A stretch of DNA of 38,359 nt, taken from IMG/VR virus record IMGVR_UViG_3300037189_008897, positions 1-38,359 of that record; one strand, given 5' to 3'. Below are positions 22,646-30,977 of the stretch, in pieces (the first letter of the stretch is position 1; every line of letters starts with the position of its first letter). The notes beneath the pieces were generated by a model. The model saw only the letters and a list, made by a program, of their open reading frames with translations. It was not told where the DNA came from and searched no databases. This DNA is from a virus. A program made the position numbers and the translations under genes.

Positions 22646-24232
22646 TTATTTGCGAGTTGTTCTTTTTCCAGTTGTGGTAGGTTGATTCCTAACAATATCG
22701 TCGATTTCTTTGAACGATAGATTGCCCCTAGCAACTCCGGGATCGGAAGCTACCATCTTTAGAAACTCAGGGCGAACTTTTTGTAGGAACATGGCAGCAG
22801 CCATCACACGGCTATCTTTAGGGTTACCGATATCAAACTTCGGAGCCATGCCTCCTCCGCTGATCTCCGGGTAGACAAGTTCTAGGGCAGCTGCGACATC
22901 TTGCGCATTGTTCTCGTCCGCATCGGCCAGAGGATTTATATCAAGCTGTGCCTGTCGCAGTTCTTCAGCTTTAGCCCTAATTGCTGCATTTTCCGAAGAT
23001 AGAGCCTCATTAATCTGCCGTATTCCCCACGGCTGTTGGGCCAGTCCCGAAGCCTCTTCCATCGCACTTAGTTCCCCTGCTAGAGCAGTTTCTTTCTGTT
23101 TAGCTGCCATGAGTTCTGCTGCCGTCTTAGTCTTACTGGCAATAGGAGTGGGGGTGGAAGTCGCGCTTGGCTCGGTAGGAGATGTCGTGGGTGTAACTTG
23201 AACACCTGTTGGTGAAGGTTCTGAAGGGGTCATTGGTGCGGTACCAGCATTACCTTGAGTTGCAGATTTTGAAGGGGGAACTGCAACTCCCGGTGGGATG
23301 AGATCTGTGGTCCAATCGTACCCACCATCAGATTGCGCCCCATCGGACGGAGGCACACCTGCTCCGGGGATCAAGGACTTCGAATACTCTAGTAACTGCG
23401 TTTCAAGCGAGTTTTTCAAAGCAACAAGTTGTGGATCTGGATCGTCTCCCAGAGGAGTCTCAGCCAGCCTCCTAGAAACAATACTGTAGCTCTGTCGGAC
23501 ATTATCTATTTGTTTTTCAGCCTCGGCTTTCGCTTCTTTTTCAACGGCCTGTTTTGTCTTCTCCGATGTCAGAAGTTGTTCGCCACGGGCGACATCCAAT
23601 TCTCCCGTAGCCGTGACTGGGCTAAATGGCAAGTTTATCTCGGCACTTCCGGTGAGCACTTTCTCCCTACGGCCTGCCATATCGGAAAGATTTTTATGCA
23701 TGTTAATCAATTCTGTTTTAGACGCCACAGATGTTGGTAGGGATGCGTAAAATTTATCCACATCATATGTAGATGTTGCGTTATCAGCTGCAGCACGGAA
23801 CAAACTAGTAGCCCTATCTGTAACCAAAGTCGCTGTTTGTTGATCGTCCATTCCAAATTGGTTACTAGAAACTAGTTCACGCAATCCTTCTAAATTCTCC
23901 ACTTTATTTAATCCAGCGGTTAAGTTTGCCGAGTCTCTACGCATACGTGCATCTTTTTCAATATTGTTCTTTTGCGTAAGAAGATTAGACATGGAAGCAA
24001 TAGCTTCTGCCTGCGCTTTCATTGGAGCCAACTTTGCGTTTAGTTCCGCTTGAGCTACAGCCAAATTTGATTCGGCTAGTTGCCTACCCGCAGCGGATGC
24101 TCTAGCGGAAGCTTGTGCAGACTGTATATCCCCCGCTCTAACGTCACCGTATCGACCGTATTTACGTAATATCGGATCGCTACCATATTCGTCTTCGAAA
24201 TCAAATGGTGACTTGTAGTTATAATTAGCCAT
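22646..24232 (-). CDS. Virion-associated coiled-coil protein, 528 aa
   Basis: The N-terminus NYKSPFDFEDEYGSDPIL leads into an Ala/Gln/Glu-rich helical region (about 35-130) likely to form coiled coils. A Thr/Pro/Ser-rich linker (about 300-355) and another Ala-rich helix follow. The pattern resembles podovirus-type internal virion proteins and connects directly (two bases) to the giant polyvalent gene. No enzyme motif is visible. The assignment as virion protein is from position and composition. Confidence 0.65.
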   Translation of the reverse strand: MANYNYKSPFDFEDEYGSDPILRKYGRYGDVRAGDIQSAQASARASAAGRQLAESNLAVAQAELNAKLAPMKAQAEAIASMSNLLTQKNNIEKDARMRRDSANLTAGLNKVENLEGLRELVSSNQFGMDDQQTATLVTDRATSLFRAAADNATSTYDVDKFYASLPTSVASKTELINMHKNLSDMAGRREKVLTGSAEINLPFSPVTATGELDVARGEQLLTSEKTKQAVEKEAKAEAEKQIDNVRQSYSIVSRRLAETPLGDDPDPQLVALKNSLETQLLEYSKSLIPGAGVPPSDGAQSDGGYDWTTDLIPPGVAVPPSKSATQGNAGTAPMTPSEPSPTGVQVTPTTSPTEPSATSTPTPIASKTKTAAELMAAKQKETALAGELSAMEEASGLAQQPWGIRQINEALSSENAAIRAKAEELRQAQLDINPLADADENNAQDVAAALELVYPEISGGGMAPKFDIGNPKDSRVMAAAMFLQKVRPEFLKMVASDPGVARGNLSFKEIDDIVRNQPTTTGKRTTRK

Positions 24233-24237
24233 TCTAT

Positions 24238-25311
24238 TTATTGAAGAGCAGTTGGGTTGTATGTAAACGGTTTGTAATCTTCTGATTCAAAATAAGTGCG
24301 CCAAAATTGATCTACAGCCGAACTATTTGGATCATAATATTTTGCTAAATTTCGTTTGGATTCTGCTTCTATATCGTAAGCTGCACTCCTCTGTTTGTCT
24401 GATTGTGCTAATCTAGCCTGTTCCGCTGCCAAATTCCGCCTACGAGCACGTGCATCGTACCCAGCTTCTGTTATTTCTTTCTTACTTTTCTCAGTACCCA
24501 TCCCTTCTCTAGCATTAATAATATTCTGAAGCACAGCTTTCTCATCCTGCATTGCAATAAATTGCTCGCTCGAATAGGGGGCGGCACTTCCAGCACGAAC
24601 GGCACGTCCTTGAAGAGTTTCGGCCCTACGGATTTGGGTCAACCGTTTGTTCGCCTCGCGCTGCAGCTGAACTCCTTCGGCGTAGGCTTGTTTGTCGGAT
24701 TCCCATTGTTGACGTTTGGCAGTAGAAGCGGCACCCTCTCTTTTTTCGCGTTCCATGCGGAGGACACCACCGCGTTCGCGCATAGCGGCTAGGGCGAATT
24801 CTTTATTCCTAGAAGCCTCAAGATCAGCCACTCCTTTTGGTGTAAGTCGGGTAGATCCGTAACCATATTGGCCTGCTATTTGTCGGACTGCACCGCCTTC
24901 CGGCGTTTCAATCTCACGTGATACCGCCCCAACTCTGGATTCTTCGGGTATGGCTATTTTTTTACCTGTGCGCTCAGTAAAAGATTTCTTCGTCAATCCG
25001 GGTTCCGAAACCCAAAAATCTTGTGGATTTACGCCTTCTTTTTTCAAAGCTTTGTCAGCTTTGGACATGCTGGCCTCACGCTCCTTAAGCTGTCTTTTCT
25101 TCTCGCGCTTTGGATCCCTTGATTCCTTGATTGCCTGAGCCTCTTGATCCAAGGCGGCGTAGTAACGTTTGACTACATCTTCATCTGGTTCGTCGCGGGA
25201 ACGACGGAAGTCCGAGGGCTTTATTTTTTTCTTACTGAAAACTTCTCTAGCCTCCATGCCGTAGTCCGTCTCTCTCGGAGATTCGGAAAATCTGTAGTCT
25301 GAAATAGCCAT
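24238..25311 (-). CDS. Charged helical virion-type protein, 357 aa
   Basis: This 357-residue product is rich in Lys, Arg, Glu and Ala. It starts MAISDYRFSESPRETDYGME, followed by long helical stretches such as DPKREKKRQLKEREASMS and RREREKREGAAS-like runs. The C-terminus is more aromatic (YFESEDYKPFTYN). Such highly charged helical proteins sit between head and ejection-protein genes in many short-tailed phages and may be packaged or scaffold-like. There is no recognisable domain. Confidence 0.6.
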   Translation of the reverse strand: MAISDYRFSESPRETDYGMEAREVFSKKKIKPSDFRRSRDEPDEDVVKRYYAALDQEAQAIKESRDPKREKKRQLKEREASMSKADKALKKEGVNPQDFWVSEPGLTKKSFTERTGKKIAIPEESRVGAVSREIETPEGGAVRQIAGQYGYGSTRLTPKGVADLEASRNKEFALAAMRERGGVLRMEREKREGAASTAKRQQWESDKQAYAEGVQLQREANKRLTQIRRAETLQGRAVRAGSAAPYSSEQFIAMQDEKAVLQNIINAREGMGTEKSKKEITEAGYDARARRRNLAAEQARLAQSDKQRSAAYDIEAESKRNLAKYYDPNSSAVDQFWRTYFESEDYKPFTYNPTALQ

Positions 25312-25327
25312 TGTAGTGATCTTAAAT

Positions 25328-25654
25328 TTATTCTTGCAAACTCATCATTTCTTTTCGCGCTCTGGCAAGGCCCAGCTGACGCATTTCTTCTTCGTCGCGA
25401 AGTTTTCGTTTCTGCCTATCCACCATCATCTGATTATAAGTTTGTTGGGTGAGTGTATTTAATATATTTCTCTCTCTACGACGAAAATCTTCCTCACCTC
25501 TTAGAGTCCCCGGTTTCCGATCAAATGGGATGGTAGGATCCTCCATCATTTGTTTCCTAAGTCCTTCTCTGGAAGCGGGAGTATTTTTTATTTGCTCGTA
25601 TCGCTCCGCTGCTTTTTGAGCAGCAAGTAACTTCATTGCGTAATCTTCGTCCAT
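25328..25654 (-). CDS. Small charged helical protein, 108 aa
   Basis: The 108-residue product is strongly helical and charged, with DEDYAMKLLAAQKAAERYEQ at the start and MMVDRQKRKLRDEEEMRQLG near the end. It has the same composition as the adjacent 357-aa protein and could be its paralogue or partner. It starts four bases after the 319-aa gene's stop. No family recognised. Confidence 0.6.
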   Translation of the reverse strand: MDEDYAMKLLAAQKAAERYEQIKNTPASREGLRKQMMEDPTIPFDRKPGTLRGEEDFRRRERNILNTLTQQTYNQMMVDRQKRKLRDEEEMRQLGLARARKEMMSLQE

Positions 25655-25658
25655 AGTA

Positions 25659-26618
25659 TTAGTATTGTTTTGCCACGCGGTTGAGTCCGAATCCGTGTGG
25701 ACTGAACCGCATTGTATTGAACTGACCGCCTCGCTGTTCTCGCAACTCTGCGTTCAGCAGGGACAGAGCCTTTGTAAAGTATTCGTTGGATCTTTCCAAG
25801 TCATTTGTGTCCTCGTACTTAAGGGAAATGAGACCCAGCTTCAAGGCACCCATGTTTCCGGGGATTACTTCGTCATTCTCCGAAACTACAGGGACGTACC
25901 TACGCTTACACAGGGCACGGACAGTAGGGGTCTCGGAGGTATCGGCAACAGTGACGCGGTATCTACGATAGCTGACGTTGGTCTCTCCGGGCTCGTAGTC
26001 CCCGATCTGGGTTTCGGCGTTCGAGGAATCCACGGCCCAAAGGGTAAGGTATCCTAGAGTAGCTGGCTTCACAATCGAGGTAATGGTCGAAAAATACTGG
26101 GAAGTCGTATTCTCGGCTGACGCAAGGTTCAGAGTAATGCCCTCGGAACCATCGGAATCGTAGACCACTTTACCAGTAGAGTCTGTTCCTTTGATTAGGA
26201 CATAGTTACCGTTGCTCCTATCGGATGCATTGGGCACTTTGATACGAACACGGAATGAAGCATAGGGGGAGTCGGAATAGGTAGGGTATCCATCACCTTT
26301 ATCAACCACGATATCTGGGCCGCTGTAGGTACTGAGATCGATTTCTCCGGGACCGCCCGGAAGGAAACTATACCACCGCCCAAACGGGGTACGGGGTACC
26401 TTCTGTACAGTGACTCCAAGAATGGATTCGCAGCGGCGGGGTAGGGTTACGTATCCTTCAGAAGCATCTAAATCAACTTCAACCATCATTCCCTTCCACT
26501 TACCACTGACGAAAAAACGCTCACAAAGCTCGTTGACGCGAGCAGGTACCAGAATGGTATTCGGACCATCCGGGCTGATGTGCTGGTGTAAAAGCTGACG
26601 TACTTGCGAGAGGGTCAT
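25659..26618 (-). CDS. Structural protein, possible tail/adaptor component, 319 aa
   Basis: The N-terminal helix LSQVRQLLHQHI is followed by a VNELCERFFVSGKWKGM segment and a beta-rich core (EVDLDASEGYVTLPRRCESILGV, SYRRYRVTVADTSETPTVRAL). The C-terminus returns to a helix (NEYFTKALSLLNAELREQRG). The helix-beta-helix layout recalls tail-tube adaptor proteins (T7 gp11 type), where the terminal helices contact the portal, but sequence motifs do not prove it. It is in the middle of the virion block. Confidence 0.6.
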   Translation of the reverse strand: MTLSQVRQLLHQHISPDGPNTILVPARVNELCERFFVSGKWKGMMVEVDLDASEGYVTLPRRCESILGVTVQKVPRTPFGRWYSFLPGGPGEIDLSTYSGPDIVVDKGDGYPTYSDSPYASFRVRIKVPNASDRSNGNYVLIKGTDSTGKVVYDSDGSEGITLNLASAENTTSQYFSTITSIVKPATLGYLTLWAVDSSNAETQIGDYEPGETNVSYRRYRVTVADTSETPTVRALCKRRYVPVVSENDEVIPGNMGALKLGLISLKYEDTNDLERSNEYFTKALSLLNAELREQRGGQFNTMRFSPHGFGLNRVAKQY

Positions 26619-26623
26619 GGTAT

Positions 26624-27007
26624 TTAGTAATCTCGGTAATATTCCTGAGCAGTAACCGTAGGTTTACTTTTATATGCTTGAGACATGACTTTGTTGTATT
26701 CCGGTGCACCTTTTAATCCTTGCCTCCGTAAATTACTTGCATATGTGTTAAAATCTGTGCGTTCTTTAGATTCGGAAATGATTCTACGCAGGTCTGGTTT
26801 TTCGGGTGGTGTTCCAAGATATTTAGCACCGTACATGCTCTCCATTACTTTTTTAGGTTCTGCACTGATACCCATATCAGATTTTGTTGGTACCTGTCCA
26901 CGAGCTTCCGAGACCATATAGTCTTCATAGCTTTTTCTGGCCATACGCTTTCGGAGCATATCCTCATAGTCCATATCGCCGCCGCTATCTAGTCTATTCA
27001 TATTCAT
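26624..27007 (-). CDS. Hypothetical helical protein, 127 aa
   Basis: The product starts MNMNRLDSGGDMDYEDMLRK and continues with Lys/Glu-rich helices and a C-terminal PTVTAQEYYRDY. The 30-base gap to the upstream gene has no clear promoter. Five bases separate it from the 319-aa structural gene. A later ATG (residue 3) is also possible. No family recognised; likely a small virion or assembly factor by context. Confidence 0.55.
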   Translation of the reverse strand: MNMNRLDSGGDMDYEDMLRKRMARKSYEDYMVSEARGQVPTKSDMGISAEPKKVMESMYGAKYLGTPPEKPDLRRIISESKERTDFNTYASNLRRQGLKGAPEYNKVMSQAYKSKPTVTAQEYYRDY

Positions 27008-27037
27008 GTATTTGGTATACTTTAGATCAAGTTATTT

Positions 27038-27301
27038 TTAAAGAGAAATTTTATTCAGAAAATTACGGCGTTTGGCGCAAGGTGACTCTGGACGTAGTTT
27101 TTTTTGTTCATCTAGGCAAGGTAAATTCAATGCTTTGGCTACAGGTTTTGCCAGAGCTTCAACAATATCACCAAGCCCCCTAATCCCGTGGGGGCACTCA
27201 TCAGGAGCACCTACAGAGGCTCTCCATGCTGGATCAGATCGACAGGCACGGCAATGAGCGCGGCTGTGGCAGTGGACTGAATTGGAGAAGGCTATTCCCA
27301 T
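27038..27301 (-). CDS. Small Cys-rich phage protein, 87 aa
   Basis: From ATG at 27301 the product has HCHSRAHCRACRSDPAWR, then APDECPHGI, ALAKPVAKALNL and a C-terminal CLDE..CAKRRNFLN. This spacing of Cys/His resembles a short protein common among virion and tail genes of phages, ending in a CxxR..LN segment, with unknown function. The start is chosen because the 27331 alternative would overlap the 155-aa gene by 40 bases; 27301 overlaps by 10. A zinc site is plausible. Confidence 0.6.
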   Translation of the reverse strand: MGIAFSNSVHCHSRAHCRACRSDPAWRASVGAPDECPHGIRGLGDIVEALAKPVAKALNLPCLDEQKKLRPESPCAKRRNFLNKISL

Positions 27302-27759
27302 GAGAGTGTTGCTACACCTCCATATGCCCAACCGTCATTACCGCAGTTATCAGAATCTAACATGTTGGGAAGACTGCTTCCATTTGTAAAGTATGCCGCA
27401 GCAAATGCTGATCCGTCTTTATCTGGACCGCCGCCCCCGCCGGGAGGAACAAATGGATCAGCATCTGCTGCGCCATCATAAGATAGATAAAATTTCACTC
27501 CATTTTCATCAGAAAAACAAACAGCACGAATCCAGTTATTTCCATCATTATATGTCCAAAGTCCATTCACGCCGTCGATGAATTCATTGGCGGATGTTCT
27601 TGTAAGAACAGCAAAATTTAATGTTGGCGGATTGTCTGGAAGTCCAGATTTAGGTGGACATAGTGTTAATCCAGAAAATACAACGGTTATTTGATCTGGT
27701 AAAGATGCACACGGATCACAGCACTCTGGACAATACACACTTGATGTGTGGGTAATCAT
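27292..27759 (-). CDS. Structural-type protein with Cys-rich N-terminus, 155 aa
   Basis: The product begins with a Cys cluster, VYCPECCDPCA, followed by a beta-rich body (ITVVFSGLTLC, FYLSYDGAAD) and a flexible FVPPGGGGGPDKDG loop. Its C-terminus ends GYGG-like, GWAYGGVATLSWE. It is a plausible tail or decoration protein. Four bases follow the upstream stop. No family recognised. Confidence 0.55.
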   Translation of the reverse strand: MITHTSSVYCPECCDPCASLPDQITVVFSGLTLCPPKSGLPDNPPTLNFAVLTRTSANEFIDGVNGLWTYNDGNNWIRAVCFSDENGVKFYLSYDGAADADPFVPPGGGGGPDKDGSAFAAAYFTNGSSLPNMLDSDNCGNDGWAYGGVATLSWE

Positions 27760-27763
27760 TGGA

Positions 27764-28075
27764 TCAAAGATTGAGCGTCACCGTCACAGTACCGTTTTCA
27801 CACACTGCATCAATTGAGGCTTGGTCCAATCTTTTTTCAATTGCTGCAAGTCTGCTTAAAATATCTGTCGAAGGTATCCCATCCCAATCTGTTGAATTTT
27901 TATTGGAAGCAACTGCACCCCCACTAATTCGACCATTCACCAAAGACATACTCTGTAATACTGAAACGCTCGGGAAACTGCCCAAGGGGATAGGCTTATT
28001 TGTTGAATCCGAAGCAGAAGCAACTCTGCTGACAGATGCGATGCCTCTGCCGTTACCACTCGCGGTTTGAATCAT
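27764..28075 (-). CDS. Fibre-type small protein, 103 aa
   Basis: The first 70 residues are Ser/Asn/Gly-rich and low in charge (SVSVLQSMSLVNGRISGGAV), followed by a helix ILSRLAAIEKRLDQASID resembling a trimerising coiled coil, then VTVTLNL. That layout is common in tail-fibre or adaptor subunits. It overlaps the 133-aa gene by four bases (ATGA). Its function is inferred from composition and position. Confidence 0.55.
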   Translation of the reverse strand: MIQTASGNGRGIASVSRVASASDSTNKPIPLGSFPSVSVLQSMSLVNGRISGGAVASNKNSTDWDGIPSTDILSRLAAIEKRLDQASIDAVCENGTVTVTLNL

Positions 28076-28473
28076 ATAACTCGGCTTAAAGTCAAAGTAC
28101 CACGTGTGTAGTAAACTTTGCGGTTTGGTCGATCAAAATGTGATATGTAGATATAGAATGGCGTGAACGGGAATCCCGTACCTTCAAGAAGTACGGTTAC
28201 GAACCACTGATCAAATCGGCGGAAAAAATCGAATGATGGTGGAAGATACAGGGTTTCATTCTTAAATGGTGAACTACCCGAAGTGGAGATAACATCCGGT
28301 CCCGGTTTACCAGAATTGGGGTGCTCGAATTGTAAAATAATCTCGTCGATTACCGTAGAAGTAAACGGTTCGGGATTGGTGAAATTTACGGTACCAAAAT
28401 CCAAAGGTACCGTAGTGTAGTCACCCGGAACAACGGGGATCGTAAAATTTACTGATGGTGCTTCGATTATCAT
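28072..28473 (-). CDS. Beta-rich structural protein, 133 aa
   Basis: The product has alternating hydrophobic/polar strands (SVNFTIPVVPGDYTTVPLDF, QWFVTVLLEG, RKVYYTRGTLTL) and many Pro and aromatic residues, suggesting an Ig-like or baseplate beta domain. It starts two bases after the previous stop and overlaps the next by four. No family recognised. Confidence 0.55.
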   Translation of the reverse strand: MIIEAPSVNFTIPVVPGDYTTVPLDFGTVNFTNPEPFTSTVIDEIILQFEHPNSGKPGPDVISTSGSSPFKNETLYLPPSFDFFRRFDQWFVTVLLEGTGFPFTPFYIYISHFDRPNRKVYYTRGTLTLSRVI

Positions 28474-28475
28474 AC

Positions 28476-29132
28476 TCAGAAAGGTCCGAATATACTGTAT
28501 AGCTGACTATACGCATTATCTAACATAGAGTAGCTATTATTTTCATTATAAGCATTGAATTGAATTGCCGTTGTATTTGGTCTTCTCCAGCGTCTAACTG
28601 AGCTATTATTTGTAGCCAATGAATAAGTCTGATCTGGTGGCTGTATTACAGCTACCACTCCATAATAATAAACGATCGGGGTTGTAGGGCCGTAGGGGTC
28701 ATTAATATCTATGAGGTCACCTCCTGTAGTGATATAACCCGCATGGAGATCTATCAAAGTGTACACATCTACCCAGTTAAAAACTGGTATACTTACTCCT
28801 GATATTGTAGGAATAACTGCATTATTAAAAGAATTTAATGTAAAATTTAAAATTTGTGGTTCTGTTGGTATGTTGCTAGTTAAATTAAGAAAACGTCGAT
28901 TATTATCGGCGGTCCTCAAATTAGCGTTCGAGGGTTTCATAAGTTCGACACCATACTGTTTTAACGAATTTTCTGAGGGCTGGTATGGAGTCCAAGCCGA
29001 AGCAGTAGCTAACAATGGTGCTGCCCAACTACCGCGATCGACTCCATGGTCAATAAATCGATCCATACCGGGGGTATATTTCAACGCCACAGTATTATTA
29101 CTACTATCTTTTAATTTAATCCATTTACCCAT
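28476..29132 (-). CDS. Hypothetical structural protein, 218 aa
   Basis: This 218-residue protein is Asn-, Ser- and Tyr-rich with no signal or membrane segment. It begins MGKWIKLKDSSNNTVALKYT, a lysine-rich beta start seen in baseplate-like proteins, and ends NSYSMLDNAYSQLYSIFGPF. The ATG is one base after the previous stop, with an AAAGGAG ribosome site ten bases upstream. No family recognised; virion location is by context. Confidence 0.6.
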   Translation of the reverse strand: MGKWIKLKDSSNNTVALKYTPGMDRFIDHGVDRGSWAAPLLATASAWTPYQPSENSLKQYGVELMKPSNANLRTADNNRRFLNLTSNIPTEPQILNFTLNSFNNAVIPTISGVSIPVFNWVDVYTLIDLHAGYITTGGDLIDINDPYGPTTPIVYYYGVVAVIQPPDQTYSLATNNSSVRRWRRPNTTAIQFNAYNENNSYSMLDNAYSQLYSIFGPF

Positions 29133-29133
29133 G

Positions 29134-30444
29134 TTAGATAGGCTCCTTTACATACATTAATCGTTTCACCCAAATATTACCGTACCATGTTTTAATCTCA
29201 CCGCCAATAAGTAACTCTTGTCCGGGTATGTAGTTTGTAGGATTGCTGGCATCACCAAATCCAACCCGATAGACTACCCCACCGCGTGTTACTGATCCTC
29301 CACGAATCGACATAGGGGCCGGGGGGTGGATGGTGTTTGCAGGAATGTCAAAAAGTTGTTGCGCCCAAGAACGTGTCTCTACTTTGAAAAACGGAAGATT
29401 TGAGATATCCAAAGCAGGATCACTCTCCAAATGAAAAGTAGTAACCCACTTAGCGGCTACAATCATGGTGGTCGGCAGTCGGTTATCCAGCTGACCCATA
29501 TCGACGGAAATTTCACCCGTATCTTTTAGAATAGCTTTCCACGTATATATGATTCCGGGAAATGTGTATGTATCTGTTGTGTACTCCACGCGGGATGCTG
29601 GTAGTACTGGTTGCCCTGTGGCTGGATTTATCGGTAGTTCTTTGGTGGTGCGTAGTACATACGGAAACCGCATCGGGGAATCTTGTATGTCCATTGTTGC
29701 ACTTGTGAACACCGGAGCGGGTAGTGGCTGATATCGAGTCAAGAGTTCACGTTTTACTTGGACTACGATATTTTTCTCCACCGTCTCGTACGTACTATAC
29801 GGATCGGGCAACTTCTCCATCGTCCTGCGCTGGCGAGTGGCTTTGGAAACATCCTCGGCGATGACGGAATCTGAAACAAAAAGCCCAGTTGGATCCGGTA
29901 GTTCTCCGGGAGGCACCTGTTGGTTAACTACAGTCTCTATTACTCCGTATTCATTTATCTCGGTACTCGAGATTTCCGGTCCCGGAAGAGTTTCAAAAAC
30001 TCTGTTTACCTTTAGGTAAAGACTATTTAATTCGCCATCAGCAGGTTCAGCCTCTTCGTCAACAAGCCTAGCTCCAGCAAACAGGGGGTCAGGGGTTCCG
30101 TCTTCAAACGGCTTGTACTCATCACGCAACTCCAAATAAGTTCGTATGTATATAGGATGATTTTCGCTACCTCCGCTGTACTTGATGGCGTAGTTGTAAG
30201 CCTCTTGGTTTACGCGATCAGTGGCATAGATCCGTCGAACGAATCGGTCATCTTCTAGCGGTGCCTGTGAAATGAGTTTCGCCCCCGGAAAACGGGTTTG
30301 GTCCGGATACAGGGTTCCGTATTCCAAGGATTTGTAACCGGGAAGCCGTGAATCAACATCCAGAGTTATCACGATATCCGACACCTGAGGTGTAGGATAA
30401 GCTGTGATCGGTGTATCCGGTGCTACTGGACGTTTTTGGGCCAT
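29134..30444 (-). CDS. Hypothetical structural protein, 436 aa
   Basis: The 436-residue product is Pro/Thr/Tyr-rich and mostly beta. It opens AQKRPVAPDTPITAYPTPQ, has repeated short strands (FVRRIYATDRVNQEAYNYAI, IYIRTYLELRDEY), and a C-terminal GIIYTWKAILKDTG and TWYGNIWVKRLMYV. I cannot name a family. It looks like a baseplate/tail component or a minor virion protein. Two bases follow the lysin candidate's stop. Confidence 0.6.
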   Translation of the reverse strand: MAQKRPVAPDTPITAYPTPQVSDIVITLDVDSRLPGYKSLEYGTLYPDQTRFPGAKLISQAPLEDDRFVRRIYATDRVNQEAYNYAIKYSGGSENHPIYIRTYLELRDEYKPFEDGTPDPLFAGARLVDEEAEPADGELNSLYLKVNRVFETLPGPEISSTEINEYGVIETVVNQQVPPGELPDPTGLFVSDSVIAEDVSKATRQRRTMEKLPDPYSTYETVEKNIVVQVKRELLTRYQPLPAPVFTSATMDIQDSPMRFPYVLRTTKELPINPATGQPVLPASRVEYTTDTYTFPGIIYTWKAILKDTGEISVDMGQLDNRLPTTMIVAAKWVTTFHLESDPALDISNLPFFKVETRSWAQQLFDIPANTIHPPAPMSIRGGSVTRGGVVYRVGFGDASNPTNYIPGQELLIGGEIKTWYGNIWVKRLMYVKEPI

Positions 30445-30446
30445 GG

Positions 30447-30977
30447 CTAGGACTTGTCGATTAGGACGTAGGGGATTTGTTTAACCCCTGCACGGTTCAT
30501 CTCCATTTTCACGAGTTCGTAGAAGCCACTCCACTGCGATGGGGGTATCGTCTGACATCCGAGAGACGAGGTCGTAGAATTCGATCCTTTGTGGATATTG
30601 ATTCCAAACCATCCACTATCATCACCCTCTTTGTAACGAGAGACCGTAACTGGGGCAGCTTGAACCAATGCGGGATACTGGCGACTTTTTGCTTTGCTAA
30701 CGTTGTGGATGCCGAGCTTGTATTGCCAGACTCCCGGTTTAAGGCGTGCTACATGCGGTTTAAGGATCGACGGGTCCGTGTTCGCATTGAACGGGTAGAA
30801 GCCATACTTCGAAATAAGGAAGATGGCATCGTCGTACACATTGATATTATTGCCGTGAGGGGCAAATGTATCGCTGTAGTACCCGCGAACCCCGACCAAA
30901 GTAACCGGAGAATCCACGCCTTTCAGCATGGCTTCAGTTTCTTTTCGAGTCTGCTGCGGCTTAAACTTTGGGATCAT
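30447..30977 (-). CDS. Lysin candidate with L,D-transpeptidase-like motif, 176 aa
   Basis: From ATG at 30977 (ATGA overlap with the fibre gene; an extension to 31040 is rejected) the protein has a beta-rich body with GVRGYYSDTF and WQYKLGIHN, then GWFGINIHKGS, SSLGCQTIPPSQW. His129, Ser137/138 and Cys141 echo the H..G.....[ST]xGC motif of YkuD-type L,D-transpeptidases, with CQTIP in place of the usual HGCxR. Similar NIHKG..STSS.GCQTIPP proteins occur in phages, from memory. A cell-wall enzyme is the best guess, consistent with holin-like genes upstream. Cysteine nucleophile and substrate are inferred. Confidence 0.6.
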   Translation of the reverse strand: MIPKFKPQQTRKETEAMLKGVDSPVTLVGVRGYYSDTFAPHGNNINVYDDAIFLISKYGFYPFNANTDPSILKPHVARLKPGVWQYKLGIHNVSKAKSRQYPALVQAAPVTVSRYKEGDDSGWFGINIHKGSNSTTSSLGCQTIPPSQWSGFYELVKMEMNRAGVKQIPYVLIDKS

